Positions 24,721 to 36,343 of a DNA stretch of 64,000 nt are shown here, one piece after another. This DNA comes from Poronia punctata (Eukaryota > Ascomycota > Sordariomycetes > Xylariales > Xylariaceae), in contig MU401619.1 in assembly GCA_022579005.1 (NCBI GenBank), positions 1 through 64,000 on the forward strand, in the 5' to 3' direction. The number at the start of each line of letters is the position of its first letter. Within the stretch, counting starts at the first letter, position 1. A program made the position numbers and the translations under genes. The notes under the pieces are model-generated. The model ran no database searches, had not been told where the DNA came from, and saw nothing but the letters and a program-made list of their open reading frames with translations.

Positions 24721-27700
24721 GACCCCACTGCGGGGGAGAACCGGGGATATCTTCGCGTCTCCATGTCGGCAGATATGACAGGCATGACAGGGGAATGAAT
24801 AAGAAACACAGGTCAGGTCATTGTACGTCGGGAACATGATTTACACACGCAACGGGTGGGTCGTCGATTTGCATTGCACAGGCGTCACGGGTCACGTTAC
24901 GAGAACCGCTCTCATACTCCAACCAAAAAAGAAAGCCCAGCACTAAACCGGGAATGGTTGCAAAAGTAGAGAGAGCTGACTGGCTAATCTGGGTTGGTTG
25001 ATTGGCCGGGCTGGGCCGATCGATGAGAATGAGAAAGAAACAGAGAAAATGGCGGAATATCTTTTCCATACACACGAGGTAGAAGGGAAGAAAGACCACG
25101 GTTGTATGCTAGCGAGGTCTACCCGCCATTTGATAAGTAATTGATTAAGAAAAAAAGACATTTAATGCCCACTGTTCTGTTTTGATCCATTTACGAGCAT
25201 GGTTTAATCTTAATTTCTACAACAGTGTAGTATTAATATGATCATCGAGACCGCGTGTGCCTCCCTTACTAGACAAATACCTAGCATATCCCCGGCAAAC
25301 CTGTACTTTATCGTTATGTCTTACTTTATTATCAACAAGGAAAAAAGACGGTGACACCGAAAGAAAAGAAAAAAACCCGGGTCAGTCTACCTACTGTACA
25401 AAACAAGAATCTCCAGAAATAAAAAAAGAAATTAAATTGGGCGAAAAAAATAGAACACAACCACGGCCCAACCCAACCTACCTAACCTAACCTAACCTAA
25501 TCACCCTTAAACCGTAAACGCTTGGAAAGATAAAAAGGATGACCTTCCTACCACATGGTTGCCAAGAGCCTTATTTACTTCTGTGCATCCGCATCGAAGC
25601 CCTTTGTGCGGGCCATAGAACTTGAGACTTTGCCGTTTAAGTAAAGGTAATAAATAACCATGTACAGTGCGTCTCACCACTATAGGTATCATGATGATAA
25701 ATCCGTATGCCAGTATTACAATATTAGGCCCTAGGAATTATTGTTTTACAAATTTGAACTAGGTATTGCGTATAAAAAAAAAGAAACATGGCTCATCCAG
25801 ATTTAGGTAGTTACCTAATTTTGGCTAAGCCCTATCAAAATCATAAATGCACGTTCGACCAATTCCTTTTACATATTCATTAGATAACACTGGACCCTCG
25901 AATAGGTAGCTTGATTATTGAATGTGCCTTGGTATTGCGGGACCGGGACAGGCCGGAGGCGGTCAGACCAGTGCAGGCCCAGGACGGGACAGGCCGGAAA
26001 AGTTGAAAGGGAATTAGGTAATAAACTAGTAATACATTTACAATGTCAAGGTGTACTCAACTGGGAAATAATATAAAGGACAGGAATCGATACCTCGGGG
26101 GTTTGTTGGATACGTACCTAACCTGGGCACCTAAACGTAAGTAATAAGCAATCATAGTAGACTGTTTATATAGCAAAGCCTCGGCCGTTATCAGTGAACA
26201 AAACCAGGAGTAAAATAATTGTGGACCGACGAAATGGATGGATGGATGGATGGATGGATGGACACTTGTTTCGTCCCCGCCTGTGTGCTGACTCCCGAGA
26301 TACGATCGAGCGGGCCGAGGGGCTAAAATCCTAACCCGTGAGAATAGCGAAAATATCAGATAACAACACAATTACCATACTGGTATTACGGTTATGCTAG
26401 ATGGCCTATGTGTTTACATGTAAGTTAGAGACAATTTTACAAACGGATGTGTGGGATGGATGACGGCCCTGGATATGTGCCTACTCGGTGAGGCTGCAGC
26501 ATTGGCGGAAGCAAGCCAAGAGATTGTGCACATTGGTCCCTCCGCGGTGGATTCAACCAACATACCTATCTGTGGTCAATATCAGGGCTTGGGTTACAGC
26601 AGGACTCCTTTAACGAGGAGGTGCCAGGAGTCTTTGGACCGGTCCAGTTCCTACCTTATGTAATCGGCATAACCCAGGCGGCCAACAGGCAGGTTGGCAG
26701 GGTAGGTGCCTTATCGATTCGACAGCCGGCGCGTGCGTGCCGCGTTGGGATGATTTGTTTGGTGCAAAATGGCTGTTCCTCTCGAGCGGTTGCCTGATAA
26801 CGAGTCGTATAGGACTTTCTCCGACTACACTCCGCCGCTTGCTTGTCCCATATCTAGGGCGGTCAAGTTCGAGCGAGATAAGATTTAGCTCATGTTTTAC
26901 AGTCGGTCGGACGAAAATGTGTCAAGGTGGCCAGCGTCCTGTCGACTACCCGGTATTACGATGGTCGGGGCAGAGGTGATAATTGTTTAGTGCCTGATCA
27001 TTGGGCTTCATTCCTCTTCAGCTGCCAATTTAGGCTTGATGCAGGGCCCTCTGCAAACTACGATGTTCGTGTAGGCGTCTATAACACAGGCGGAATACCT
27101 CGTACATAGAGCGTATAGAAGACTATGCACATTGCATGGTGTAGCGGACAAGACGGTGCAACGTCCTAGTGCAACGGCAACACCCGCCGTCGTTTCTTTC
27201 ACCGACACGTTTACAGGGTCGTGCTCGTGCCGCTGGCGCCGTGGCGTCCCGTTGCAAAATCGCAAATAGCGGAACCTATACGTGTATATGTCTGAAGACC
27301 GTACAAAGAACCTACAATAATGTTTAGGTCTTATCCTCGTCATCCTCCGCCGAATCCCGGACAAGAACAATCCCCCAGCCTTTATTGTCACTGAATACAC
27401 AGTGGCCAAGGCTGAGGGCAGATAAGAAGTTCGGATACTGACCTAAAACGGCGGCACCTTTGCCTCGTGACCGTGACCGTGAACATGAACCAACAGTACT
27501 CATATCCATACGACTACGTAGCTCGTCGTGCTGACACTAGTATTGGAGGCCTGCGAAATCACCCCTCTTTTTAGCTGCTCGTCTCTAATCGGCTCTCTTC
27601 TTGGCTTAGACGAGCCGAGTACATGCCAAGATTGCCAAGGCTGTGGCACGTAGCAGTCTTGCAGCTTCTCCGGGTTGTTGGAACCTCTTGGAGGATAAAA

Positions 27701-30700
27701 GGCGTCGGTCGTTGGTAAAAAAACGGAGCCGCTTGGAACGGCAAAGTCGGCTCTTGATTGCCAGCTGAGCACCTGAAACGCCCTTTGCCAAGATGTTCTT
27801 TTCTTTTTTTGTAGGTAACGGAAATCTAGTAGGAACCATATGGGCGATTGTAACAGGAGGATTGTGTTGTCCTGGGAAGATGTAGGTTCTTCTGTCATCA
27901 GTCGACTGGGGTTTCAACCCACAAATCCGCAGGTGGCACGTCTACTCGTATCTCTGTGCATCTGTGAACCAGAAGTTGGAGCCTCTTGCTGCTGCTGCTG
28001 CTGCTGCTGCTCCCGGCTTTACTGCAACGCAACTTCGGTTAGATAGGGTGACATGCGCACGACATTGGATTGCAGCCTTGCTCAATAGGTAGGTTTGGAG
28101 AGTGGAGGGTGCGTCCTGGCGTGCCTGGGTAAAGCAGTCGGTCTGTGTTGTTCCTACCTATTTGTTTCGCTCTCCACGCTCCAAACTCCGAGCTCCTTCC
28201 TTCCCTCACCCTATGTATGTAAGATTCAAGATAGGTAGTGCAGGAGCGGAGGAGGTGGCGGCGGGGAGGAACATTCAAGTTTCTACTCATGTAGGTAAAA
28301 CCAACAAAAAGTACCTGAAACCTCCGAGTAAGTAGAGTACGTGAGGTAGGCTTGGTATCTACAACACCATGCAGTTGCAGTGGATGACGACAATGACAAG
28401 ATTCTGGATCCATCGTTTGGGGCCTGGGGCAGATTTGATGGATGCATTGGGACCAGGCCATCGTTCGATTCCTACTTGGTATGCTGGGCAGGGTGTCATC
28501 CGCTCGCATGACATCAAATGGGGCAATACCGCTAACCACCATCTGGTGTAGCTGCCCGTAGCTGAAGTGTTTAGACAATGGCCAACGTCTGTGTGCAAAG
28601 GCATCAGCCCAGCACGTGTTCTCATTAAAGAAGTAGTCGTAGGTTAGCAGATAACATATATTTGCCACGCCGTCCTCCGTGAGAAGATGATCATGGAGAC
28701 AACTGCTAAACTTGCACGATGGGGTTTGAATTGGAGTTGGAACGGAGACACCCACAGGAATCATCTCCAAGAAATGCAAAGAAATTACAGCAGATGGGCG
28801 ACTCACAGTGTGTCGATCACATGCGCTTACCCCATACAGTACGTCCAATTAGAAGTTGGAATATGGACAGAATAGGTACAAACCCATATCGCGGATACCT
28901 AAATCCACAGGTGGTAAGTTTACTCGTACTACTCAGTACACCTCGATGCAAGCAAGTATGTTTTTTGGTGTCTTCTTAACGTATTCCAGCAGGAAGAACT
29001 GCATCTTATCTGGTCGACATAAAAACGGGGTACAGTATGGCCTTCCTCTACTTTATCAAAGTAATATTACTGTGGTAGGTAGAGTAGGAATAACTTGATA
29101 TGTAGACCGTACCGCGAACTGTTAACCTTTGAGTGTCTGGATTCCTTAGTACAATCCGTCTACCGGTGGATCTAGACACCTAAAGCCCACCTTATATTTG
29201 ACTTTAAAATGAGACGGCTAGTTGGGTACACACTATGCTGCTTTTTGGGCCTCTTTTGTACTTGTCTCGTACCAATATTTACGTGTACATAGAGGTACAG
29301 CCCACATTTTGGGGTTAGGTGGATATGAATCTAGGGCTGTCCAGGTACTTGAGATACCTACAAGTATCCCTACCTACTTCTTACATGTGAGCAGGGGACT
29401 CGGTACATTACATTGTACCTATTCTGGGCGATAGGTACCTGCACCCAAGCCTTTAGCCGATGCGCTCTGTCCCCAATCCGCCCCAAGTCGCGAAAATTGG
29501 CATAAGATTTTATAATGACTTTGATACCCTCTTCGACAAAACCGACATCCATCCGCCATCCTGCTACCGTGCCTCACCTTGCTTAGCTTCCTTGGCTCGC
29601 TTTCATTCCTTGACCAAATTATGACATGTCCAAGGATACCCTCCCATTATTGCCTGCACAGCCGAGCATCTGATTGACGTGCAATACCGATGTGAGCGTC
29701 GCCGGCCTGTTCAGCCCTTTCGAGTTTCTTCCCTGCCGAGTTCGGTTTTCTATTGTGTGCTTTGTCAAATTTTATCTGCCAGTGACCTTACCTAACCCAC
29801 AACTACCTAGAAACTTGATTTATTTAGCACTTGTGTTTGCCGTTTATCTTATCTTGGTTCTGGCATCTTTACGCTCCAGTATTATTTACAGCTTTACTGC
29901 TGGGGAACTCTAAATCCTAACTTTGCCCTCGAATTAGACGGATCTGCCTGCCTACTGCACCTACGTCCTGCATCATACCACCCATCTACCAGAGTACCTA
30001 CCAGTATACTTGCCTGGGCACCTGTCTTCTCAAACTGATTACCTAACGATTGGGTACGTCCTTCCCTAACGATATACGATACTACTCGACTTCGACGAGT
30101 CACCTATTTCGGCAGACGAGCTTCCAAAGTTGCCATCATATTCCTGTGTCTAGTCCTGGCACAGCTTTATCCGCAGAGGAACATCTGTTACTTGGGAGAG
30201 CTCGACGTGCGAGAAAACCTTACCCTCCTGTTGAATCTTAAAACGCCGACAAAAAAGTGAGTGTTGGGGCGGCATCCGTACAAAACCCAACTCGACCAAG
30301 TTTCCGAGGGCTGTTGCGTATTCATCCCATTCCCATAGCCAGCCACAATAGTGTGCGCTGCCCGAGCTATCGAGTCCCGCACGTCGCTTTGTAGATTGAA
30401 GACCAGCAAGTACTGCTCCACACGATAACGCCCGACATAAACCCATCGATTCTCGCCTGGCTATCCGCGCTTCGGATCTTTTCTGTGATATCATCATTTG
30501 ATCTTGTCTGATAGTGCGCCCGCTTCCTACGACGTGTCGTAGCTATTGTTCTTGTCATCGTTGACGAGAGCAGCTACAAAGCTTACCCTAAAGCAATCCG
30601 CCCGACTCAATGCAGCTCAGCACTTATTTGCTTCTGTCCTCTATTTGAGGCGCTTGGGTTGGGTTTTGCCATAATACTTGTCCAGCTACCTACCATCTTT

Positions 30701-30738
30701 GTTTGACAGCCATCGCAAAATTACCCTCATAGCCGAGT
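24721..30738. other. 6-kb gene-poor region
   Basis: No convincing gene was found between eIF3l and the stress-protein gene. Seen here: a (CCTAA)4 tract at 25481-25500, a pair of CGGGACAGGCCGGA repeats near 25945 and 25985, a (GGAT)n tract at 26234-26262, a (CTG)n tract at about 27988-28012, and a partial inverted repeat 28093-28107/28172-28186. The longest open frame is 269 codons on the minus strand (28848-28039, listed separately). The last kilobase before 30739, pyrimidine-rich, probably contains the promoter and leader of the stress-protein gene. Confidence 0.5.
28039..28848 (-). CDS. Long open frame of unknown status (269 codons)
   Basis: Not recognised. The frame is open for 269 codons in a stretch otherwise without genes. 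Composition is rich in Arg, His, Cys, Pro and Ser with no membrane segment, no repeats and no domain I can name. Fungal genes of this length usually show clear C-ending codon preference and a recognisable core; neither is evident here. It could be a lineage-specific gene, an antisense frame over a non-coding transcript, or chance. Confidence 0.15.
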   Translation of the reverse strand: MDVLYGVSACDRHTVSRPSAVISLHFLEMIPVGVSVPTPIQTPSCKFSSCLHDHLLTEDGVANICYLLTYDYFFNENTCWADAFAHRRWPLSKHFSYGQLHQMVVSGIAPFDVMRADDTLPSIPSRNRTMAWSQCIHQICPRPQTMDPESCHCRHPLQLHGVVDTKPTSRTLLTRRFQVLFVGFTYMSRNLNVPPRRHLLRSCTTYLESYIHRVREGRSSEFGAWRAKQIGRNNTDRLLYPGTPGRTLHSPNLPIEQGCNPMSCACHPI

Positions 30739-32993
30739 ATGTCGGCCGAGGTACCAGTCGCGAGCCCGGTGAGCGACATCTCACCTAAATCACAACCGAC
30801 GCCGAAAAGGACTGATTACTTCAGCCTGGAAAGAAAACAACAACAGGCCGTTATCGACGGCCAAGACGACCGGAAACTCCGCATACCTCAATCCTCAGAC
30901 GAGAAGAAGCATGTAGTGACCTTCGATGTCGCAAACCCCGAAAGGGATACGGATAATACCGGAGATGCCAGCGCTACCACACCTGGCGAGACTACCTCGA
31001 CTTCGGGCAGTAGTGCTCCTAATTCCCGGAAGGGCTCCCTCGGAAACGTCACATTTGTGACCCCCAATAACCCGTCGCTTCCCCGTGGATTGAAGAAACC
31101 ACATAGTGGCAGCCGCATAAGAGAGGCGTCGCCACCTCACCGAAGGTAAGTCGTTTGCTTTGGTCTTGGCCTATATAGTTGTGCCCTCTTGCTTTCATGG
31201 CCCTACCCTTCTTCTATAATGGCCCCATTTTCCAGCTTTACTGGCCAAAACCCCGTCCGTATTGGTTACCAACATGACGTCGTTTGTCCTTGTGGAGCTC
31301 GAAAGTTTACTCGCCTGGTGGGGCTTCGCCTCGGCTCAGACCCTCGTTGAAGCAAAAAGTGTCGCGATGGAGCTCAAGGACGAACTCTAATAAGCGCTGC
31401 GTCCCGCCAATGCCTTCAAAACCAACCCAACCCAACCCACACCCCCAGTTGACGTGGGGAAGAATGGTCCCTCGCAAGCTAGAGTCTACAGCTGGATCCT
31501 CTCAAGTGTCACCAGTTGCGATAGAAGGGCTGCCAAATGTCGTCGATGATCATAAACTCGCATCAATTCCGGTGAGCTGGGCTCTGCCAAGTGGCATGCG
31601 TCTGTACCCATTTGCCAGCTCCGCCACGATGCCCCGCTTGTAGCCTTTGTTAGCCTTTTTCCCCACCCCTCTCCTCACCCCGAACCCGTAACGGAATCCC
31701 AGGCCACTTGATGCATCTGGTGACGCCTAGTCTGTGTTCCTTGAACCCGAGTGGTGGCATGACCCTTTGTTTCTAGTCTCTCCTCTTTCCAACTGCCCTC
31801 GCCGCCAAAACTGTCCCCTAATCGTGTTTTGCCCTGATCACATGCCGTGGGAGACCACAATTGGGTGTTATACTTGATGGCAACTGAAACGCTGACCGAG
31901 TCGCGCCCTACAAGGTTCGAATCGCACGTAGCATTCGACAACATTCCCTTGGGTGATCCGACACCCTACAACCCGATATCATTCACCCTCAACGTCCGAC
32001 ATGCCGGTTTTCAATTCCGACGGCGGCATCGCACCTTTATGGTCGGAGTCGACGATAATGCATACTCGGATCATGCCCTGAGATGGCTCTTGGACGAACT
32101 TGTCGATGACGGCGACGAGATAGTGTGCGTCAGAGTCATCGAGACGCAAGTCCGCTTAACAGACAAGACTTATCAAGACGACGCCAAGGCCTTGATGGAA
32201 TCAATACAGCACAAGAATGTCCAGAATCGCGCCATTAGCCTAGTGCTGGAATATGCGGTCGGGAAATTACACAACACCTTTCAACATCTCGTAAGTTTCC
32301 CCACAAGAACCATTCGGCAATTGGATTGGACAATGACCTCTTTCTAACCCGGCTCCCCTGCAGATCAAGATCTACCAGCCGTCAATGCTGATCGTCGGCA
32401 CAAAGGGCCGTAACATGGAGGGTGTCCATGGCTTCTTGGTCAACAGGAGCTCATTTTCCAAATACTGCCTCCAATACTCTCCGGTGCCCGTTGTAGTCGT
32501 GCGCCCTACAGAGAAACGCGAGAAGAAGAAAGCTAAACGAGCCGGGGACCCTTCGAGACAGAGTTATATCCAGATTTTGGGTGGCCGGAAGCACGAGGCG
32601 GACAGTGATGATTCCAGCGCCTACCAACTCGAGCCCATCCTCACGGCCGACGAGGAGGCGCACCGAGTAGCGGTTGCTGTTGGACTACCCGCTACTTACG
32701 ATCCAACCATCAAACCTCTCGATACCTCTACTTTATTGCGAAGAGCTACCCGGCAGCCGGTCAAGGAGACAGTCAAGAAGGTGGCCCAGCCTGTGGAGAA
32801 GAAGGAAGATTCGGGCTCGGAGGATGAAGAGGAAGGATTCGAAGTCAGTGCGGGGGCTGACTTGCTGAAGAAAGAGAAGCTCCACAAGATGGAGCTGAAT
32901 GAGGGGGCGGCGCTTCGTGCTGAAATGAACAAGAATAGCACCGCATCTCAGGACAGCGACGAAGACCCTGGTGGTGGTGGTGCCAAGACCTGA
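30739..32993 (+). CDS. Universal stress protein (UspA) domain protein
   Basis: Fungal UspA-fold protein, presumably a cytosolic nucleotide-binding stress regulator. Three exons: 30739-31145, 31915-32290, 32364-32993, giving 470 aa. The N-terminal 135 residues are disordered (Ser/Thr/Pro-rich) with the conserved block SRIREASPPHRR at the first splice. The Usp fold covers about residues 165-300: RTFMVGVDDNAYSDHALRW, then LVDDGDEIVCVRVIE, a long helix, and LIVGTKG...SKYCLQYSPVPVVVVRP. The ATP-binding loop is usually GxxG, about 11 residues, then Gly-Ser; here the last Gly-Ser is replaced by Asn-Arg, so nucleotide binding may be altered. The C-terminal tail is Lys/Glu/Ser-rich. The first intron is 769 nt, unusually long here; its acceptor at 31914 was chosen because it gives PHRRRFESHV as in homologues. 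Confidence 0.88.
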
Positions 32994-33258
32994 CACGACG
33001 TCGCATCGACCTGGATCGACATGGACTAGAAGACGTCAACACTAGCACGCATGGAGGGTAAACAGTATCGGCAGGAAGCGTCATTTTATTAATGCCGTTG
33101 ATACAACATGGGCTACTATAGCAGCGGCGTTGGCAACGGGGAAAAGAGCGTATGGTGTATTATTGGCATGGCATTATTGGATCATCTTGTTTCAGAGGAT
33201 TGAGGAACTCTTTGCGTACTGGGAAGATGGTATGTAGTAATAGCTGGTTTAGAGCATC
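32994..33258. other. 3' region of the stress-protein gene
   Basis: Probable 3' UTR and terminator DNA up to the hAT-type MITE. Nothing else was seen. Confidence 0.5.
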
Positions 33259-33266
33259 TCTACAAC

Positions 33267-33804
33267 CAGGGTTGTTAAATTAGTATGTAGTAATTGGTAC
33301 TACATGTAGTATTACTACATGTAGTAACGGTGTAGTAACAAGATCTCAATACTAATGTAGTATTAGTATAGGCTATTACTATACTACAAAAAGTGTAGTA
33401 ATTTTGTAGTAATTTTTAGTATTACTACAATTACTACAAAATTACTACAATAATTTTTCCGAATTTTTTCCGAATTTCTTTAAATTTTTTTTAATTGTTT
33501 TTTTTAATTTATAAAAGTAAAAAGTCAATTAAATTGTATACAGTGCATCTTTACTAGGCACTGTACATTTACACTGTGTATATAATAGCGTTTTGCTTTT
33601 TTATACAGTATTTACACTGTTTTTTAATTAAAAATTAGTATTTTGTAGTAATTGTAGTACTACTACATACTACAGTAGTATTACTACATGTAGTATTAGT
33701 ATAGGCATTTACTAACCTATGTAGTATTAGTATAGGCTGTTACTAACTACATGTAGTATTAGTATAGGCAATTACTACATTAGTATTACTAATTTACAAC
33801 CCTG
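33267..33804. mobile_element. hAT-superfamily MITE, 538 bp
   Basis: The ends form inverted repeats CAGGGTTGTTAAATTAGTA (left) and, on the opposite strand at the right, CAGGGTTGTAAATTAGTA. The element is flanked by a perfect 8-bp direct duplication TCTACAAC (33259-33266 and 33805-33812). CAGGG-type ends with 8-bp duplications define hAT elements. The interior is AT-rich with no transposase. The 18-bp motif TGTAGTATTAGTATAGGC occurs four times (33356, 33689, 33720, 33752), one copy near the left end and three near the right, resembling subterminal transposase-binding sites. The intact ends and perfect duplication suggest a fairly recent insertion. Confidence 0.92.
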
Positions 33805-33812
33805 TCTACAAC

Positions 33813-35188
33813 GCAAGTAGGAATTTGAGTTTTATCAACTTTTATGTATCTTGTGATATTTTACCCGACGTCATATGCTCTGGATGCTGGAGCCTACATT
33901 GGGACACTGAAAAATAATCACATAATAAGGTAAAGGCATATTATCTAATCATTTTCACATAATCACTATGTAGCCCAAGTCTTCATGCACCTTTGCCTTG
34001 GAAAGGCTTGTTTATTCAAAAACGAAGCACAGGTGTTTGGTAATAGACGGGTTTGACTTTTACTCTCGGCACGAGAAGAAATCCTTCAGCAAAAGGGGCA
34101 TGGGAAAGAGGCCCGGAGCTGTACACACTAATGCCTGTAATATGTGTTCCCATTTTGTCCTTATATCTATGGGATATGGGCCAAGGTAGGGTAATATGAG
34201 ATGGAAGGATGCATATGTCACGGTTCAGAAAATCTGCCTTTCTTGGGGATCGAAGTAGGGATTGATTCCACACACTCTTCGACTTTTACCTTGATTTTGC
34301 CTTTCTTGGAAGTGTTTCGGCTGGATGGGATATATCTGTGCATGAATAAGAGTGGTGTGTAGTGTGTGTGCGTGCGTGTATCCCCGACGCCCCCCCGAAG
34401 AGACAGATAAATAAGGACAAAAGAAAAAAAAATGTCAGCAGTATCTATCTAACAACAACCCAGTAGGAGAAAATCTTGCAGGTATTGCTAGCGAAAAAAG
34501 ACTGCCTTATAAAAAAAACTTTCCTTCTCGGCGACCGGAAATTAATTAATGACCTAGGACAATACTGAGGGGCAACTTTAATTTCAGAACGAAAATAAAA
34601 GTAGATGGGAAAGTCCTGGTGATAAGGAATGGTGCCTTGAAGAAGAAAGAGAAAAAGGGAAGAGGAAGGAGAATTGGATGGGGAGGAGAAGAGAAGAGTT
34701 TTGTGGTGGTGGGTTGTTTGGGGGTGTGGCTGGGTTGGGATGGGGCTGGAGCTGGAGCTGGATACTTTAGGGTACTTGGACGAAGTGTTGTGGCTGGTTA
34801 ATGTGGTTACAGTGTTTATTAAAGGGATACAGTATGGTATAAATGTCCGAGTGCATGTACGAGTACGATAAATCCCTGTGAAAGGGAGTCCTAGATCCCA
34901 GTCATGATATTCCATTCCGTTTTCTTATCCCCAAACCTATAGATACGGTGCTGAGGTCTTTCTGGACTGTTTGTTAGTGGGGTGATGTAGAGCGAACGAA
35001 ACTCTGTTCGCTCGGGAGATGTGACGCAGTGACAGCCTCATGACCGCGAGAAATTAAGAAGCACTTACCTTACGATGGCATCTCATGTCGCCTTTATTCT
35101 TAAATAAAGGCACACGCCCAATCAAACCAGCTTACCTAGGAAGCAAAGACAAATAGAAACACGTTTTAAAAAATCGTATATAGACCAC
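33813..35188. other. Intergenic region upstream of the hAT flank to the decarboxylase gene
   Basis: No supported gene. Open frames at 34445-34915 are low complexity (Ser/Pro/Thr on one strand, Gly/Trp/Val on the other). A hairpin-forming inverted repeat with 8-bp arms lies at 34990-35013. The decarboxylase 3' UTR lies at the right end. Confidence 0.5.
34990..35013. terminator. Perfect 8-bp stem-loop in intergenic DNA
   Basis: GAGCGAAC (34990-34997) and GTTCGCTC (35006-35013) are perfect reverse complements with an 8-nt loop. It lies about 175 bp beyond the stop codon of the minus-strand decarboxylase gene, within reach of its 3' UTR. A role in 3'-end formation or mRNA stability is a guess. 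Confidence 0.3.
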
Positions 35189-36343
35189 CTACTCATCCTC
35201 AAACAAATTCAAAACCTTGACCGCATTTCCACCCATAACAGCTCTAGCCTCATCCGACCCATTCCCAAGCGCCTTGGATACCGCCTCCTTATTCCAAGTC
35301 ATGCTCTCCCAAACCCCTTGCTCATCGCCCTCGATGGGCGGGAAGAACGGATGATCAGTTCCAAACATCAACCGATCAACCCCAGACGCATCAACCGCCG
35401 CCTTGAGTCCTACATCCGAGTATATGACGGCGTCGAGATAGACCTGTTCTTTTAAAACTTGCCAGATGGTCCTTCGTCCAGAAACTTTCCCCTCTTTGAC
35501 TAGATGTGCGTCGTGGACCACGCAACTCTCGATACGTCCCGCGAGAAAAGGTAATGTCCCGCCGCTGTGAGCGAGTAACATCCGTAGGTCAGGTACTGCG
35601 TCGAATACACCCGCGAGATACATGCGCGCCACGGCGATGGTCGTTTCCATGGGGAATCCCAGCGCCAGGGGAAGTACATGGCCGTATTCCTCCGTGGCTC
35701 TTGGGCCCCAGACCTCGCTGGGGAGACCGTAGTGCGGGTGTAGGAAGATGGTCAGTTTATTCGCTGCCAGGGCGCGGAACACCGGGACAAGAGCGGCGTC
35801 ATCCAGTCCTTTACCTAGGCCTGACGTTCCCAGGATTACGCCTCGGCAATACTTGAGGCCGCGGATGTGGCCGATGGCGGCGAGGAGTGTCTCGGGTGGA
35901 GCTGTGAGCGGGAGTGTAGCGAAGAAGAAGAGTCTGCCTGGATGCGAGGCGCACATCTCGCTAAAGGCCGTGTTGACCGACTTTGCGGTTTCGCCCGCCA
36001 CCTCCGAGGGGACGAAATCCAGCCAGGGGTTCGCGAGAGATATTACCGAGATGTCGATGCCGTGGGTATCCATGAAGTGAAGCTTTTGCTCTACCGACGA
36101 GTAATGGGTCGTCACGGGACGTCCCGGTAAGTTTGGCTTCGAATTTGCACCTGCCGACTCGGCTTCCGATGCCGTGATTTTGTCCAGGGCTTCCGCTTCG
36201 GCCGGCAGGATAATATACCGGGGATCCTTGGCGCCGGCGAATCGCCGGATCAAGGGTATTGTCTTTCTTGATTCCAGAAGCTCGATATAAGCTGGCGGGT
36301 ACATGTGTGTGTGGATGTCCACGACTTTGTGTGAGGATGCCAT
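35189..36343 (-). CDS. 5-carboxyuracil (iso-orotate) decarboxylase, amidohydrolase superfamily
   Basis: Cytosolic Zn-dependent decarboxylase converting 5-carboxyuracil to uracil, the last step of fungal thymidine salvage. A single exon encodes 384 aa, the length of characterised fungal iso-orotate decarboxylases. It begins with the superfamily motif VDIHTHMYPP (His11, His13). Other metal or active-site residues line up: HPH at His202-204, AHSGG with His259, and GTDHPFFPP with Asp330. Blocks such as LKYCRGVILGTSGLGKGLDD, EEYGHVLPLALGFPMETTI and AGRIESCVVHDAHLVK match the Cordyceps/Metarhizium enzyme as I remember it. A generic ACMSD-like decarboxylase is the alternative, but the similarity and the neighbour argue for iso-orotate. 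It is transcribed divergently from the thymine 7-hydroxylase gene, which makes its substrate. Confidence 0.9.
   Translation of the reverse strand: MASSHKVVDIHTHMYPPAYIELLESRKTIPLIRRFAGAKDPRYIILPAEAEALDKITASEAESAGANSKPNLPGRPVTTHYSSVEQKLHFMDTHGIDISVISLANPWLDFVPSEVAGETAKSVNTAFSEMCASHPGRLFFFATLPLTAPPETLLAAIGHIRGLKYCRGVILGTSGLGKGLDDAALVPVFRALAANKLTIFLHPHYGLPSEVWGPRATEEYGHVLPLALGFPMETTIAVARMYLAGVFDAVPDLRMLLAHSGGTLPFLAGRIESCVVHDAHLVKEGKVSGRRTIWQVLKEQVYLDAVIYSDVGLKAAVDASGVDRLMFGTDHPFFPPIEGDEQGVWESMTWNKEAVSKALGNGSDEARAVMGGNAVKVLNLFEDE

Noticed and set aside
25481..25500. (CCTAA)4, telomere-like
   Set aside because: The unit is five bases, not the CCCTAA of fungal telomeres, it is short, and genes lie on both sides.
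27988..28012. (CTG)n tract as part of a gene
   Set aside because: Frames through it code only Cys or Leu runs with no flanking coding signal.
28084..28186. Inverted repeat GTTTGGAGAGTGGAG / CTCCACGCTCCAAAC as a MITE
   Set aside because: The outer TAGGTAG parts are in the wrong order for terminal repeats and there is no target duplication.
30888..31140. Antisense frames over the stress-protein first exon
   Set aside because: They overlap an exon whose end matches the family (SRIREASPPHRR) and splices in phase.
34445..34915. 156-codon minus-strand frame
   Set aside because: Low-complexity Ser/Thr/Pro sequence arising from GT- and GGA-rich DNA; no conserved feature.
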